Part shown: one piece after another, positions 1-10,428 of the stretch | Layout of the letters: every line of letters begins with the position of its first letter | Numbering within the stretch: position 1 is the first letter of the stretch | Assembly: GCA_947629765.1 (NCBI GenBank) | Contig: CANREW010000013.1 | Coordinates: 1 to 33,432 of the forward strand | DNA length: 33,432 nt | Direction: 5' to 3' | From: an uncultured Clostridia bacterium | GTDB lineage: Bacteria > Bacillota > Clostridia > TANB77 > CAG-508 | Notes under the pieces: generated by a model | What the model was told of the DNA's origin: nothing | Seen by the model: the letters and a program-made list of their open reading frames with translations, nothing else | Databases searched by the model: none | Made by a program: the position numbers and the translations under genes

Positions 1-320
1 TCATTTATTCCTAGATAATTATTAAATCCACATACAAATATTAATTTTTTAACTTTTACTTTATTTTCAGTTAGAAACTTTGATATAAATACTGGTGCTA
101 TGCTATGACCTATAATTACTGTATTTTCATTTATCAATCCTAAATCCAAATAAACCTTTAATAATTTACTCCAATTCTCATAATTTTGATATCCTACTCC
201 AATAGGAAAATGTGGTACATATACTTGCTTTCCTTCATCTTCTATAAAATCATGTAACCAACTAAACCAATTTCCAAATGGACTTTCAAAACTTCCATGT
301 ATTATAAAATAATTTTCCAT
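1..320 (-). CDS. RBBP9/YdeN-like alpha/beta hydrolase, partial (C-terminus beyond left edge)
   Basis: Minus-strand reading from ATG at 320 gives MENYFIIHGSFESPFGNWFSWLHDFIEDEGKQVYVPHFPIGVGYQNYENW...VIIGHSIAPVFISKFL with a GHS nucleophile motif; AGGAGG RBS just upstream; open to the window edge. Confidence 0.7.
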   Translation of the reverse strand, partial: MENYFIIHGSFESPFGNWFSWLHDFIEDEGKQVYVPHFPIGVGYQNYENWSKLLKVYLDLGLINENTVIIGHSIAPVFISKFLTENKVKVKKLIFVCGFNNYLGIN

Positions 321-325
321 TTATA

Positions 326-500
326 TTACCTCCTAAAACAACTATTTAAATTTCTTAAACTATAAACATTTCCAAAAGTTACTTCTGCAATAATATTACT
401 TATACCTTTTTCTCTAGCCCTTTCTTCAAGATATTTTACTAATGTTTTCAATATTACATATTTCATCAATATCCTTTTCAGTACATTTTCTTATTTCTAT
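326..500 (-). pseudogene. decayed GNAT-acetyltransferase-like remnant
   Basis: Fragments IEIRKCTEKDIDEICNI and LVKYLEERAREKGISNIIAEVTFGNVYSLRNL resemble GNAT N- and C-terminal parts; interrupted and internally deleted; no CGG at the break. Confidence 0.4.
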
Positions 501-520
501 ATTATTAATTGTAATTTTTA

Positions 521-554
521 GCAGTAGCACTGCCACGCACTCCACATGTGATGT
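521..554. repeat. imperfect direct copy of the rlmD 3' end (possible att site)
   Basis: gcagtagcactgccacgcactccacatgtgatgt versus 2781-2814 gctgtagttctgccacacattccacatgtgatgt, 29/34 identical by eye. Confidence 0.6.
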
Positions 555-555
555 G

Positions 556-603
556 TGCTTGTAAAAAACATCTAGCTTATAGTTGTCTGCTGATAAAAGA
601 CAT
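556..603. repeat. 48-bp direct repeat copy 1
   Basis: tgcttgtaaaaaacatctagcttatagttgtctgctgataaaagacat; 46/48 identical to 1708-1755. Confidence 0.85.
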
Positions 604-1647
604 CTAATTTTTATTTTCTGCTTCTAATAATAATTTATCAAAATCAGATTGATAAAATTTATCTTGCTTTACTCTATATTTCTCAAACTCAGTTATTGCC
701 TTTTCCTCAGCTATTTCATGTGATATTTTACCTGCATCTTTTAATATATCTCTATCGTCTGCTAATAAATATTTATCTATTCTATTTGCCCAATCTTCCA
801 TAGTCATTGGAATATTTCTTTTTGCTCTACCTTCTGCTAAATCCAAAAAAGCATTTACTATTCTTTCTAAATCTTCTAACTCTTCTTTACTTAAATAATT
901 TTTGGCAATAACTACATCTGTTTCTAAGATTTTTCCATTAGGAGAATGTTTCCATGAAGTTAATCCCATATGTTCTTTCTCACTATCGGCTCTATCATAA
1001 ATAATTTCTGCAGCTGTTTGATGTGATACTGCATAATGCATCTTATTTTGAACTTTTTTAAAGAAATTTATAGTTATTGGAGATTTGCTATCATAATCGA
1101 TTGCCGTTGCATAAATGTCTGTTATTTTTTGGTAAAATCTTCTTTCACTCAATCGTATTTCTCTAATTTCTGCAAGTAGTTCTTCAAAATAATCTTCGTC
1201 GAAAAATGTTCCATTTTCCATTCTTTTTTTATCTATAATATAGCCTTTTTGCGCAAATTGTTTTAACACATTTGTTGCCCATCTTCTAAATTGAATTGCC
1301 CTGTCTGAATTGACTCTGTAACCAACAGATATAACTGCATCTAAATTATAATATTTTATATTTCGCTTTACTTCTCTACTTCCTTCTTTTTGAACTACCG
1401 AGAATTCCTCTGTAGTTGATTTTGTGTCTAATTCATAATCTTTATATATATTTTTTAGATGTAATCCTACATTGTCGGAAGTACAATTATACAATTTTCC
1501 CATAGCTTTTTGAGTTAGCCATAAATCTCCTTCTTCAAATCTTACTTCTATTCCTTTTTCTTTTTTTTGTTGTTCAAATATTAAAATTTCAGCAGAACTA
1601 CTTCGTATTATTAGATTTTTATTATTTTCTTTGCTTTCTTTTTCCAA
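604..1647 (-). CDS. rhuM: RhuM family (virulence RhuM-like) protein
   Basis: 347-aa ORF with LWLTQKAMGKLYNCTSDNVGLHLKNIYKDYEL...YYNLDAVISVGYRVNSDRAIQFRRWATNVLKQFAQKGYIIDKKRM, characteristic of the RhuM family. Confidence 0.85.
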   Translation of the reverse strand: MEKESKENNKNLIIRSSSAEILIFEQQKKEKGIEVRFEEGDLWLTQKAMGKLYNCTSDNVGLHLKNIYKDYELDTKSTTEEFSVVQKEGSREVKRNIKYYNLDAVISVGYRVNSDRAIQFRRWATNVLKQFAQKGYIIDKKRMENGTFFDEDYFEELLAEIREIRLSERRFYQKITDIYATAIDYDSKSPITINFFKKVQNKMHYAVSHQTAAEIIYDRADSEKEHMGLTSWKHSPNGKILETDVVIAKNYLSKEELEDLERIVNAFLDLAEGRAKRNIPMTMEDWANRIDKYLLADDRDILKDAGKISHEIAEEKAITEFEKYRVKQDKFYQSDFDKLLLEAENKN

Positions 1648-1707
1648 TTATTATTTCTCCTTTATTTATTTTAGTTTCAGTGAACTTACCACCTCAAATG
1701 CAGTGTT

Positions 1708-1755
1708 TGCTTGTAAAAAACACCTAACTTATAGTTGTCTGCTGATAAAAGACAT
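1708..1755. repeat. 48-bp direct repeat copy 2
   Basis: tgcttgtaaaaaacacctaacttatagttgtctgctgataaaagacat; two mismatches to 556-603. Confidence 0.85.
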
Positions 1756-1767
1756 TCACATTCTTCA

Positions 1768-2649
1768 TTAATCTTTTATTTCAATTTCTATAAATGTTAT
1801 AAAAGATGCCACACTCCATAATAAGTATAATAAATCATTAATTATAATACTAGCTTCTTCCATTGAGCCTGGTGCATAATATTCAATATCATCTGCGTTT
1901 TTTTGCATTGATATTTCATTTTTTAGAATTTTAATTATATAAGGATTAATTTCTTGTACATCTTTTAAGAATTTTTTTGTCTTTTTATAATTCCCTTTTT
2001 TAAAGTTCATTATTGCCATAGGAAATAGCATAAATGCTGAATCCTCATTATATTTCTTATATAACTTTTCACATTCTTCAAATTTTTCTAAAGCACAATA
2101 TAAACCTATTAGCGTATATCGTATTCCCAAGTTGTCACTTTCACATAATTTTAGCATTTCTTCACATTCATTTATAGCTTCTGTGTATCTACCTAAGTCT
2201 ATTAAAATTGTAATCTTCTTACTTCTGGCTCTCATATAAGGTCTAGTTTCTAATATTCCCCAAAAGTCTCCTATATTTTCTTGGTCAAATATATTCTCTT
2301 TTTCTAGTAATTTTGTTGCATGTTCAATAATATTATTATATTTTTCTAATTTCTTAATTTGATGTTCTTCATAGTCTGCAATAAAACTTTCAGCATCGAT
2401 ATTATCTGGATATATTTCCAATGCTTGTTTTGCTAATTTTATTGCTTTTGTTTTTGATGTAGCCTCAAATGCTTCTTCTAATAAATCATCAGACTTAAAT
2501 TTAGGATCATCATCAAATTCAATCTCGTTATTATTCAATTTTTGTATAAAATTGTTAATTTCCTTTTCCATTTGTTCTTCATTATCAAAATCAAATTGTT
2601 CCAAATATTTATGCATTTGTGAAAATATTTTTTCCGTTTCTTTGCTCAT
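1768..2649 (-). CDS. TPR-like repeat protein
   Basis: 293-aa acidic helical ORF with repeated helical units (AIKLAKQALEIYPDNIDAESFIADYEE, RYTEAINECEEMLKLCESD). Confidence 0.6.
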   Translation of the reverse strand: MSKETEKIFSQMHKYLEQFDFDNEEQMEKEINNFIQKLNNNEIEFDDDPKFKSDDLLEEAFEATSKTKAIKLAKQALEIYPDNIDAESFIADYEEHQIKKLEKYNNIIEHATKLLEKENIFDQENIGDFWGILETRPYMRARSKKITILIDLGRYTEAINECEEMLKLCESDNLGIRYTLIGLYCALEKFEECEKLYKKYNEDSAFMLFPMAIMNFKKGNYKKTKKFLKDVQEINPYIIKILKNEISMQKNADDIEYYAPGSMEEASIIINDLLYLLWSVASFITFIEIEIKD

Positions 2650-2775
2650 ATAATTTTCCTCTCTTTTTAGTTTATTTTATATAATACTATCACATTCGAT
2701 GCGAATTCTCAAGGCTCATTTCTCAATACCTTATTCTAATTCTATTCTTTTAAAATATTTTCTCAGTTTTTTATA

Positions 2776-4139
2776 TTATAGCTGTAGTTCTGCCACACAT
2801 TCCACATGTGATGTAAATGGAAATAAATCTACAGGTGTAATGCTCTTTATTTCATATACCTTTTCTAATTCTTTTAGGTCTCTTACTAAACTTGCTGGAT
2901 TACAACTAATATATATTAGTTTTTTTGGTTTAACATTTAAAAGATTTTCTATGCTTTTTTTATCAAGTCCTTTTCGTGGTGGATCTACAAATACAACATC
3001 TGGTTTTACTTTTTTTGTATTTAATAACTCATCTAAAATTTCTTCTACATCCCCTGCTATAAATTCTACATTTTCTATATTATTTATTCTAGCATTTTCT
3101 TTTGCAGCATCTACCGCTTCTTTTACTATTTCAATTCCATAAACTTTTTTTACATATTTTGATGCAAATATCCCAATCGTTCCAATTCCGCAATATAAAT
3201 CAAAAACTATATCTTCTTTATTAAGTTTTGCCCCTTCTATTGCTAAATTATATAATTTTTCTGTTTGCACAGGGTTTACCTGATAAAAAGAATTTGCAGA
3301 AATATTAAATACATACTCTCCTAATTTATCTTGTATGTATCCATCTCCATATATTACTAGATTTTTATCACCTAATATTACATTAGTGTTCTTTTTATTT
3401 ATATTTTTCACTATTGTTTTAATGTTTGGAAATTTATTAATCAATAGCTCTTTTAATTTTTCTTCCTTTGGAAATTTTTCACTATTTAGAACTAATACAC
3501 ACATTACTTCATTAGTATTTAATCCAAGTTTTATAATTATATGTCTAAATAATCCCTTACCTGTTTTTTCCTCATATACGCTGATATTATTTTCATTTAT
3601 AAATCTAATAATTTCACTTGCAATTTCTTGGGATATTTTACTTTGAATTTTGCATTCTTCAAATTCTATAATCTCATGTGTTCTATTTGCAAAAACTCCA
3701 AAAACTGCTTTATCATCTTTATTTCTTCCGAACAGGATATATTGCTTTATTTCTATAAAAAAATGGATTTTCCATTCCGAACTGTATCTTGTACTTCTAT
3801 TTTTTTTGCTAATTCTTTATTTACTAGATTTTGTACTATGTTTCTTTTTAAATTTAATGTTTCTTTATAATCAATATGTCTTATATTGCATCCACCACAT
3901 CTATTATAACTTAGGCAATCTACTTTACTTCTATTGCTTGACATTTCTATTATTTCTAATATTTTAGCAAAAGCATAAGATGAAGTTGTTTTTAGAATCA
4001 ATATTTTAACCTTTTCTCCCTTAATCGCACCATTTACAAATATTGTATAATTTTCGATTTTTGCAATTCCTTCTCCTTGAAATCCATTGTCTATTATATC
4101 TACTATATATTCTTCATTCTTTTTTACTGGAATTTCCAT
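2776..4139 (-). CDS. rlmD: 23S rRNA (uracil-5-)-methyltransferase RlmD/TrmA family, requires two +1 frameshifts
   Basis: ORF 4139-3753 (TRAM-like N-term, Cys cluster CLSYNRCGGCNIRH) joins through 3779 and 3730 to ORF 3504-2776 (FDLYCGIGTIGIFA, VDPPRKGL, SCNPASLVRDL, SHVECVAEL). Corrected junctions read VQDTVGMENPFFYRNKAIYPVGRNKDDKAVFGVFANRTHEI. Span minus 2 nt is a whole number of codons (453 aa). Confidence 0.9.
3728..3730 (-). other. +1 frameshift site GTT CGGA AGA (rlmD site 2)
   Basis: CGG is in frame after the first shift; skipping C yields YPVGRNKDDKAVFGVF. Confidence 0.8.
3777..3779 (-). other. +1 frameshift site GTT CGGA ATG (rlmD site 1)
   Basis: Codon 121 from ATG 4139 is CGG; zero frame ends at TAG after RNGKSIFL; +1 gives VGMENPFFYRNKA. 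Confidence 0.8.
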
Positions 4140-4345
4140 TTAATTCCTCCATAATATATTTTCATAAATATTAATATATCATAAATTAGGCTATTTTTCA
4201 AGCTTTTACCAAACCTTCAAGAATAAATTTTATAACCAATTTTAATTTATATAAACTACATATTGTAACCATTTTTTAAATTTCGAATAGTATATATCAT
4301 AACAAATGAACAAAAATCTTAAAGTTTTAATAGGGAGGTTTCAAA

Positions 4346-4453
4346 ATGAACGGATGTGGATGTGGTTGTAATAGTGAAATACTATGGTTCATTATTTTAT
4401 TCCTACTACTTTTCTGCTGCGGATGTGGAAACAGATGTGGTTGCAATAACTAA
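4346..4453 (+). CDS. tiny Cys/Gly-rich single-TM peptide
   Basis: GGGAGG RBS; MNGCGCGCNSEILWFIILFLLLFCCGCGNRCGCNN stop (35 aa). Confidence 0.75.
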   Translation: MNGCGCGCNSEILWFIILFLLLFCCGCGNRCGCNN

Positions 4454-4520
4454 CTATACTTAAAACAACTTAACTTTCCAAAAGCTCTTAAGGCTTAGAG
4501 ACTTGAAAGGAGGGGAAAAT

Positions 4521-4646
4521 ATGCCAGAGAATAGATGTTGTGGTGGAAACGGCGGCTTCGGTGGTGATTGCTGCTGGATAATAATCCTATTTATATTAAT
4601 AATCTGCTGTTGTGGTAACGGATATGGTAACGGTTGTGGTTGCTAA
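4521..4646 (+). CDS. tiny Cys/Gly-rich single-TM peptide, paralogue of 4346-4453
   Basis: AGGAGGGG RBS; MPENRCCGGNGGFGGDCCWIIILFILIICCCGNGYGNGCGC stop (41 aa). Confidence 0.75.
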   Translation: MPENRCCGGNGGFGGDCCWIIILFILIICCCGNGYGNGCGC

Positions 4647-4666
4647 TTTCCGATGACATATATGAC

Positions 4667-4701
4667 AAAAATAGAGTATGCACTAAACATACTCTATTTT
4701 T
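4667..4701. terminator. bidirectional terminator between peptides and dnaE
   Basis: aaaaatagagtatg cactaaa catactctattttt inverted repeat flanked by A/T tracts. Confidence 0.8.
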
Positions 4702-4704
4702 ATA

Positions 4705-7700
4705 CTATCCTTCAAATATTACCTTGTCTTTTCCAAGTATATCTTCAAACTGCTCTATTGTATCCTTTATTACAAATATTGCTCCGCAAGGTTTTGTTCC
4801 CTCTTCGTCTATTATCTCAACTTTTAAATTATTTCTGTCTCCTTTAAAGAACCTCAAAGCTCCCCTAAGTTTTACTTTCGTTTCTTCGTCAGTATTTCTT
4901 ATATCTAATACCAATTTTTTCTCTTTCTTTGCATTTGTTAAATTTTCTATACTGCTTGCTACAATCTTTGGTTCTTCATCTTCTCTTATGCTTAATCTTC
5001 CCTTTACTAAAACAACATTCTCTTCGATTAAACTACTTTGAGAGCTCATATATGTATTTTCAAAAACTATAATTTCTGCTTGTCCATATAAATCTTCTAT
5101 AGTTACAAATGCCATTACAGTATTATTTTTTGTGTATTTTTTCTTTATTGAAGTAATAATTCCTGCATAAGAAACTGTTTGTCCATCTTTATATTCTGAA
5201 ACAGTTTCATTTTCTATACTTTCTGTTATTTCTTTCATTTTTATTGTGTTAATATTAGTTTGATTAATTATCTCTTGTTTTAATTTTTCTAATGGATGTC
5301 CTGATATATATATACCAAGCATTTCTTTTTCCATTGATAAAAGCTCTTTATCTGAATATTCCTCAGACTCTTTAAAAATATATTTGTGCTTACTATTTTC
5401 TTCTTTACTTTCTCCTAAATCAAACATACTAACTTGCCCTGTATATGCTTTTTTTGCAGAATCTTGTATTGTATCTAATATTTCTTCAAAAGATTCTACA
5501 AGAGTCTTTCTTGTCTGTTCAAAATTATCAAATACACCTGCTTTTATTAAACTTTCTACACATTTTTTATTTACGCCTTTATCCTGTATTCTTTCACAAA
5601 AATCTGTAAATCCAAGATACTTTCCGTTTTCTTCTCTTTCTTTAACAATATTTTCAACAACTTGAATTCCAACATTTTTAATACTTCCAAGTCCAAATCT
5701 AATCTTTCCGGTCTTCTATTGTAAATCTTGTATTGCTTTTGTTTATGTCAGGCTTTAATATCTCTATATTTAAATTTTTACATTCATCAATATACATTGG
5801 GACTTTGTCTAAATTTCCTAAGTAGCTATTTAGAGTTGCTGCAAGTAATGCTTCTGGATGATACGCTTTTATATATGCAGTTCTATATGCTACTACTGCA
5901 TAAGCTGCTGCATGTGATTTATTAAATGCATATTTTGCAAATTCAACCATTTCGTCAAATATAACATTTGCATCATGTGCATTAATTCCATTTCTTACAC
6001 ATCCAGGGACTATCACATTACCATTTTCGTCTACTTCTCCATTTATGAAAATTTCTCTTTCCCTTTCCATAACATCTAGTTTTTTCTTTCCCATTGCACG
6101 TCTAACTAAATCTGCTCTTCCCAAAGAATAACCTGCTAAGTCTCTTACTATTTGCATAACCTGCTCTTGATATACCATACATCCATAAGTTACATTTAAG
6201 ATTGGTTTTAATGCTGGATGAGTATATACTGCATTGTCAGGGTTAAGTTTGTTTTGTATATATCTTGGTATTTGGTCCATTGGTCCTGGACGATACAGCG
6301 CAACTCCTGCTATTATATCTTCCAAACAATCTGGTTTAAGCTCCTTCATAAATCTTGTTATACCAGCACTTTCAAACTGAAATATTCCGAGCTGTTTTTC
6401 CTTCTTCCCATAATTTATATACCTTAGGGTCATTCATTTCGTCGTTAAAATCTATATCTATTCCCTTTATTTCTTTAACCATCTTCATCGCATCTGAAAT
6501 AACTGTGAGAGTCCTTAGACCTAAAAAGTCCATCTTCAAAAGTCCTAATTCTTCCAAAGTTGTCATTATATATTGCGTAGAAATATTTCCGATCTCTTAC
6601 ATATAAAGGTACATAAGTATCTACTGGCTCTTTTGTTATAACTATTCCACAAGCATGAGTTGAGGCCTGTCTTGGCATTCCTTCAAGTGCCATAGAAATA
6701 TTTAATATATTTCTAATTTCTTCATCAGTTTCATATAATTCTCTTAATTCTCTGTTTTGCTCCATTGCTTTTTTTATAGTTATATGTATCTCGTTTGGTA
6801 TCATTTTTGCAAGTTTATCTGCCCCAGCATAAGGATAATCTAGTACCCTTCCAACATCTCTTATTACCATTCTTGCAGACATTGTTCCAAATGTTATAAT
6901 CTGAGAAACGTGGTCGTGTCCATATTTTCTAGATACATAGTCGATTACTTCTTGTCTTCTTTCATAGCAAAAGTCAACATCAAAATCAGGCATACTTATT
7001 CTTTCAGGATTTAAAAATCTTTCAAATAGCAAATTGTATTTTATTGGATCTATATCTGTTATCTCAATAGCATAAGCAACAATTGATCCAGCACCTGAGC
7101 CACGTCCTGGACCTACTGGTATGCCATTTTCTTTTGCATAGTGAATAAAGTCCCAAACTATAAGGAAATAATCAACATATCCCATTTTATTTATTACACT
7201 AAGTTCATATTCTGCTCTATCTAATATTTCTTTTGATGGGTTATCTCCGTATCTCTTTTTTATACCGTCATCACATAATTTTTTTAAATAATCAAAATGT
7301 GTTGGATATTCTTTTGGGACATCATAGTTTGGTAATATTGTATGTCCAAATTCAAATTCTACATTACATTTGTCTGCAATTTTAACTGTATTTTCTATTG
7401 CCTCTGGAATATTTGAAAAGTAATCTGCCATCTCTTCTGGAGACTTTATATATAACTCATCTGTATCAAATCTCATTCTGTCTTCATCTGTAATTTTCTT
7501 TCCAGTTTGGATGCATAAAAGTACCTCGTGGTTATATGCATCTCCTTTTTTTAGATAATGTGCATCGTTTGTTGCAACTAGTGGAATATCTAACTTTTTA
7601 GATATCTCTACTAACTTTTGATTTGCAAGTACTTGCTCTTTTATTCCATTATTTTGGAGCTCTAAATAGTAGTCTTCTTTAAATACATCTTTAAACCATT

Positions 7701-8178
7701 TTGCAGTGCTAATTGCTTTTTCCATATTGCCTGCAAGTATTGCTTGGTTTACACTTCCAGCTAAACACGCACTTAATGCAATTAAGCCTTCATGATATTT
7801 TTCTAATACTTCTAAATCTATACGAGGTTTATAGTAATATCCATCTACAAAACCTATTGAAACTAATTTACTTAAATTTTTATAACCTTGATTATCTTTT
7901 GCAAGTAGAATCAAGTGGCTATATTCTTTATCAATTTGTCCTTCTTTATCAAATCTGCTTCTAGGTGCTACATATACCTCACATCCGATTATTGGCTTTA
8001 TTCCTTCATTTTTGCATGCTTTATAAAAGTCTATTACACCATACATGACACCGTGATCTGTAATTGCAATAGATTTCATTCCAAGTTCTTTTGCTCTTAG
8101 CGGTATATCTTTTATTCTGTTTGCTCCATCTAGCAAGCTAAACTCACTATGGACATGTAAATGAACAAATTCTGGCAT
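4705..8178 (-). CDS. dnaE: DNA polymerase III subunit alpha (DnaE), requires three +1 frameshifts
   Basis: ORFs 8178-6475 (PHP: FVHLHVHSEFSLLDG), 6566-6372, 6433-5699 and 5427-4705 are collinear DnaE pieces. Shifts at 6591, 6389 and 5710 join them as YVRDGNISTQYIMTTLEE, EGKTAGIFQFES and FTIEDGKIRFGLGSIKNVG; total 1156 aa. Confidence 0.95.
5708..5710 (-). other. +1 frameshift site GAC CGGA AAG (dnaE site 3)
   Basis: In-frame CGG, stop two codons later in zero frame; +1 gives EDGKIRFGLGSIKN. Confidence 0.8.
6387..6389 (-). other. +1 frameshift site GCT CGGA ATA (dnaE site 2)
   Basis: +1 gives the conserved DnaE motif TAGIFQFES. Confidence 0.85.
6589..6591 (-). other. +1 frameshift site GAT CGGA AAT (dnaE site 1)
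   Basis: Codon 530 is CGG; +1 gives VRDGNISTQYIMTTLEELGLLKMDFLGL. Confidence 0.85.
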
Positions 8179-8244
8179 ATGATAGCTCCTTTCTTTGGTA
8201 ATTATATAACAGTTTTTTTAAAAAGTCTAGTGCTAGTAAGATAT

Positions 8245-8288
8245 AAGGAAAAAGTCCTAAGTAGCAAGTGCTACTAGGACTTTTCCTT
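8245..8288 (-). terminator. terminator downstream of eno
   Basis: aaggaaaaagtcctaagtagc aagt gctactaggacttttcctt hairpin. Confidence 0.75.
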
Positions 8289-8296
8289 AATTGTTT

Positions 8297-9613
<1,317 letters not shown>

Positions 9614-9669
9614 TTATTAATTTTTTATTATTGCCAAGAAAAATCTACGATTTTTCCATAATAACTACT

Positions 9670-10344
9670 TTAATCTTTTTTATTTAATATTTGACTTTTT
9701 GGAACATAGGTACTTATGAATTTCATTTCTTCTATCTTTTCATCAGTTACAAATTTAAGATTTTTCTCTATATGCTGAACTGATTCAATCTTTTTATATT
9801 TCCCTGTTTCATACAAAGGTAACTCAAATACTTTGGTTTCTCCTTTTTCTGATTTTAGGTATGTATTTATAATTTCTCTTTCTTTTTTGTTCAAACTTTC
9901 ATAAGGAATTTCTAGATATTTATATTTCCATATTAAATGTCTCGCATCACTATCAAACTCAGATGAGCTTAAATCGTCATAATTATATTCCACTTTATAT
10001 TTTAATTTTTCGATTGAAATTGTTAAATTAGTCCAAAGCTTTTCTCCCTGCTCCATGCACTCTACTCTTAATTTTTTTATACTATTAAACAATTCATCTG
10101 CTAACTTAAAATATTGGTTTTCGTCAATATTAAATTTTATTGGTACTTCATATACATTAACAGGATTTTTCTTTAATACTCCCTTAGGATAGTAGAAAAA
10201 GAACATTTCTCCTGTTTGCAAGTTATTAAAATGATCTATCACTGAGGCATACAAATAGAGCCTATCCCATTTTTCGGGTAGCATTGCAAAAATATTTTTT
10301 TGTATTTCTTCGTGTGCCATCTTTACTGATTTTGGACAAATCAT
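9670..10344 (-). CDS. YezG/DUF600-like immunity-protein family
   Basis: 224 aa; MLPEKWDRLYLYASVID...EMFFFYYPKGVLKKNPVNVYEVPIKFNIDENQYFKL...WTNLTISIEKLKYKVEYNYDDL...RHLIWKYKYLEI pattern of YezG/DUF600. Confidence 0.7.
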   Translation of the reverse strand: MICPKSVKMAHEEIQKNIFAMLPEKWDRLYLYASVIDHFNNLQTGEMFFFYYPKGVLKKNPVNVYEVPIKFNIDENQYFKLADELFNSIKKLRVECMEQGEKLWTNLTISIEKLKYKVEYNYDDLSSSEFDSDARHLIWKYKYLEIPYESLNKKEREIINTYLKSEKGETKVFELPLYETGKYKKIESVQHIEKNLKFVTDEKIEEMKFISTYVPKSQILNKKD

Positions 10345-10379
10345 TTAAAACCTCCTTCATTTAAGGCTATGAATATTTT

Positions 10380-10428
10380 AATAAAAATCCTCTAAATTAC
10401 TACCTTTATATGAAAGAGGTTTTTATTC
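10380..10428 (-). terminator. terminator between gpmI and the YezG-like gene
   Basis: aataaaaatcctct ... agaggtttttatt inverted repeat. Confidence 0.55.

Noticed and set aside
4649-4651. CCG trinucleotide (minus-strand CGG) near 4650, and similar ones near 13986, 15115 and 16234
   Set aside because: Intergenic; not part of any supported reading frame, so not informative for the CGG rule.
6589-6598. AGATCGGAAA in dnaE resembles the start of a common Illumina adapter (AGATCGGAAGAGC)
   Set aside because: Only one of 15 sites extends to this match, it diverges after nine or so bases, and the coding frame continues on both sides; coincidence.
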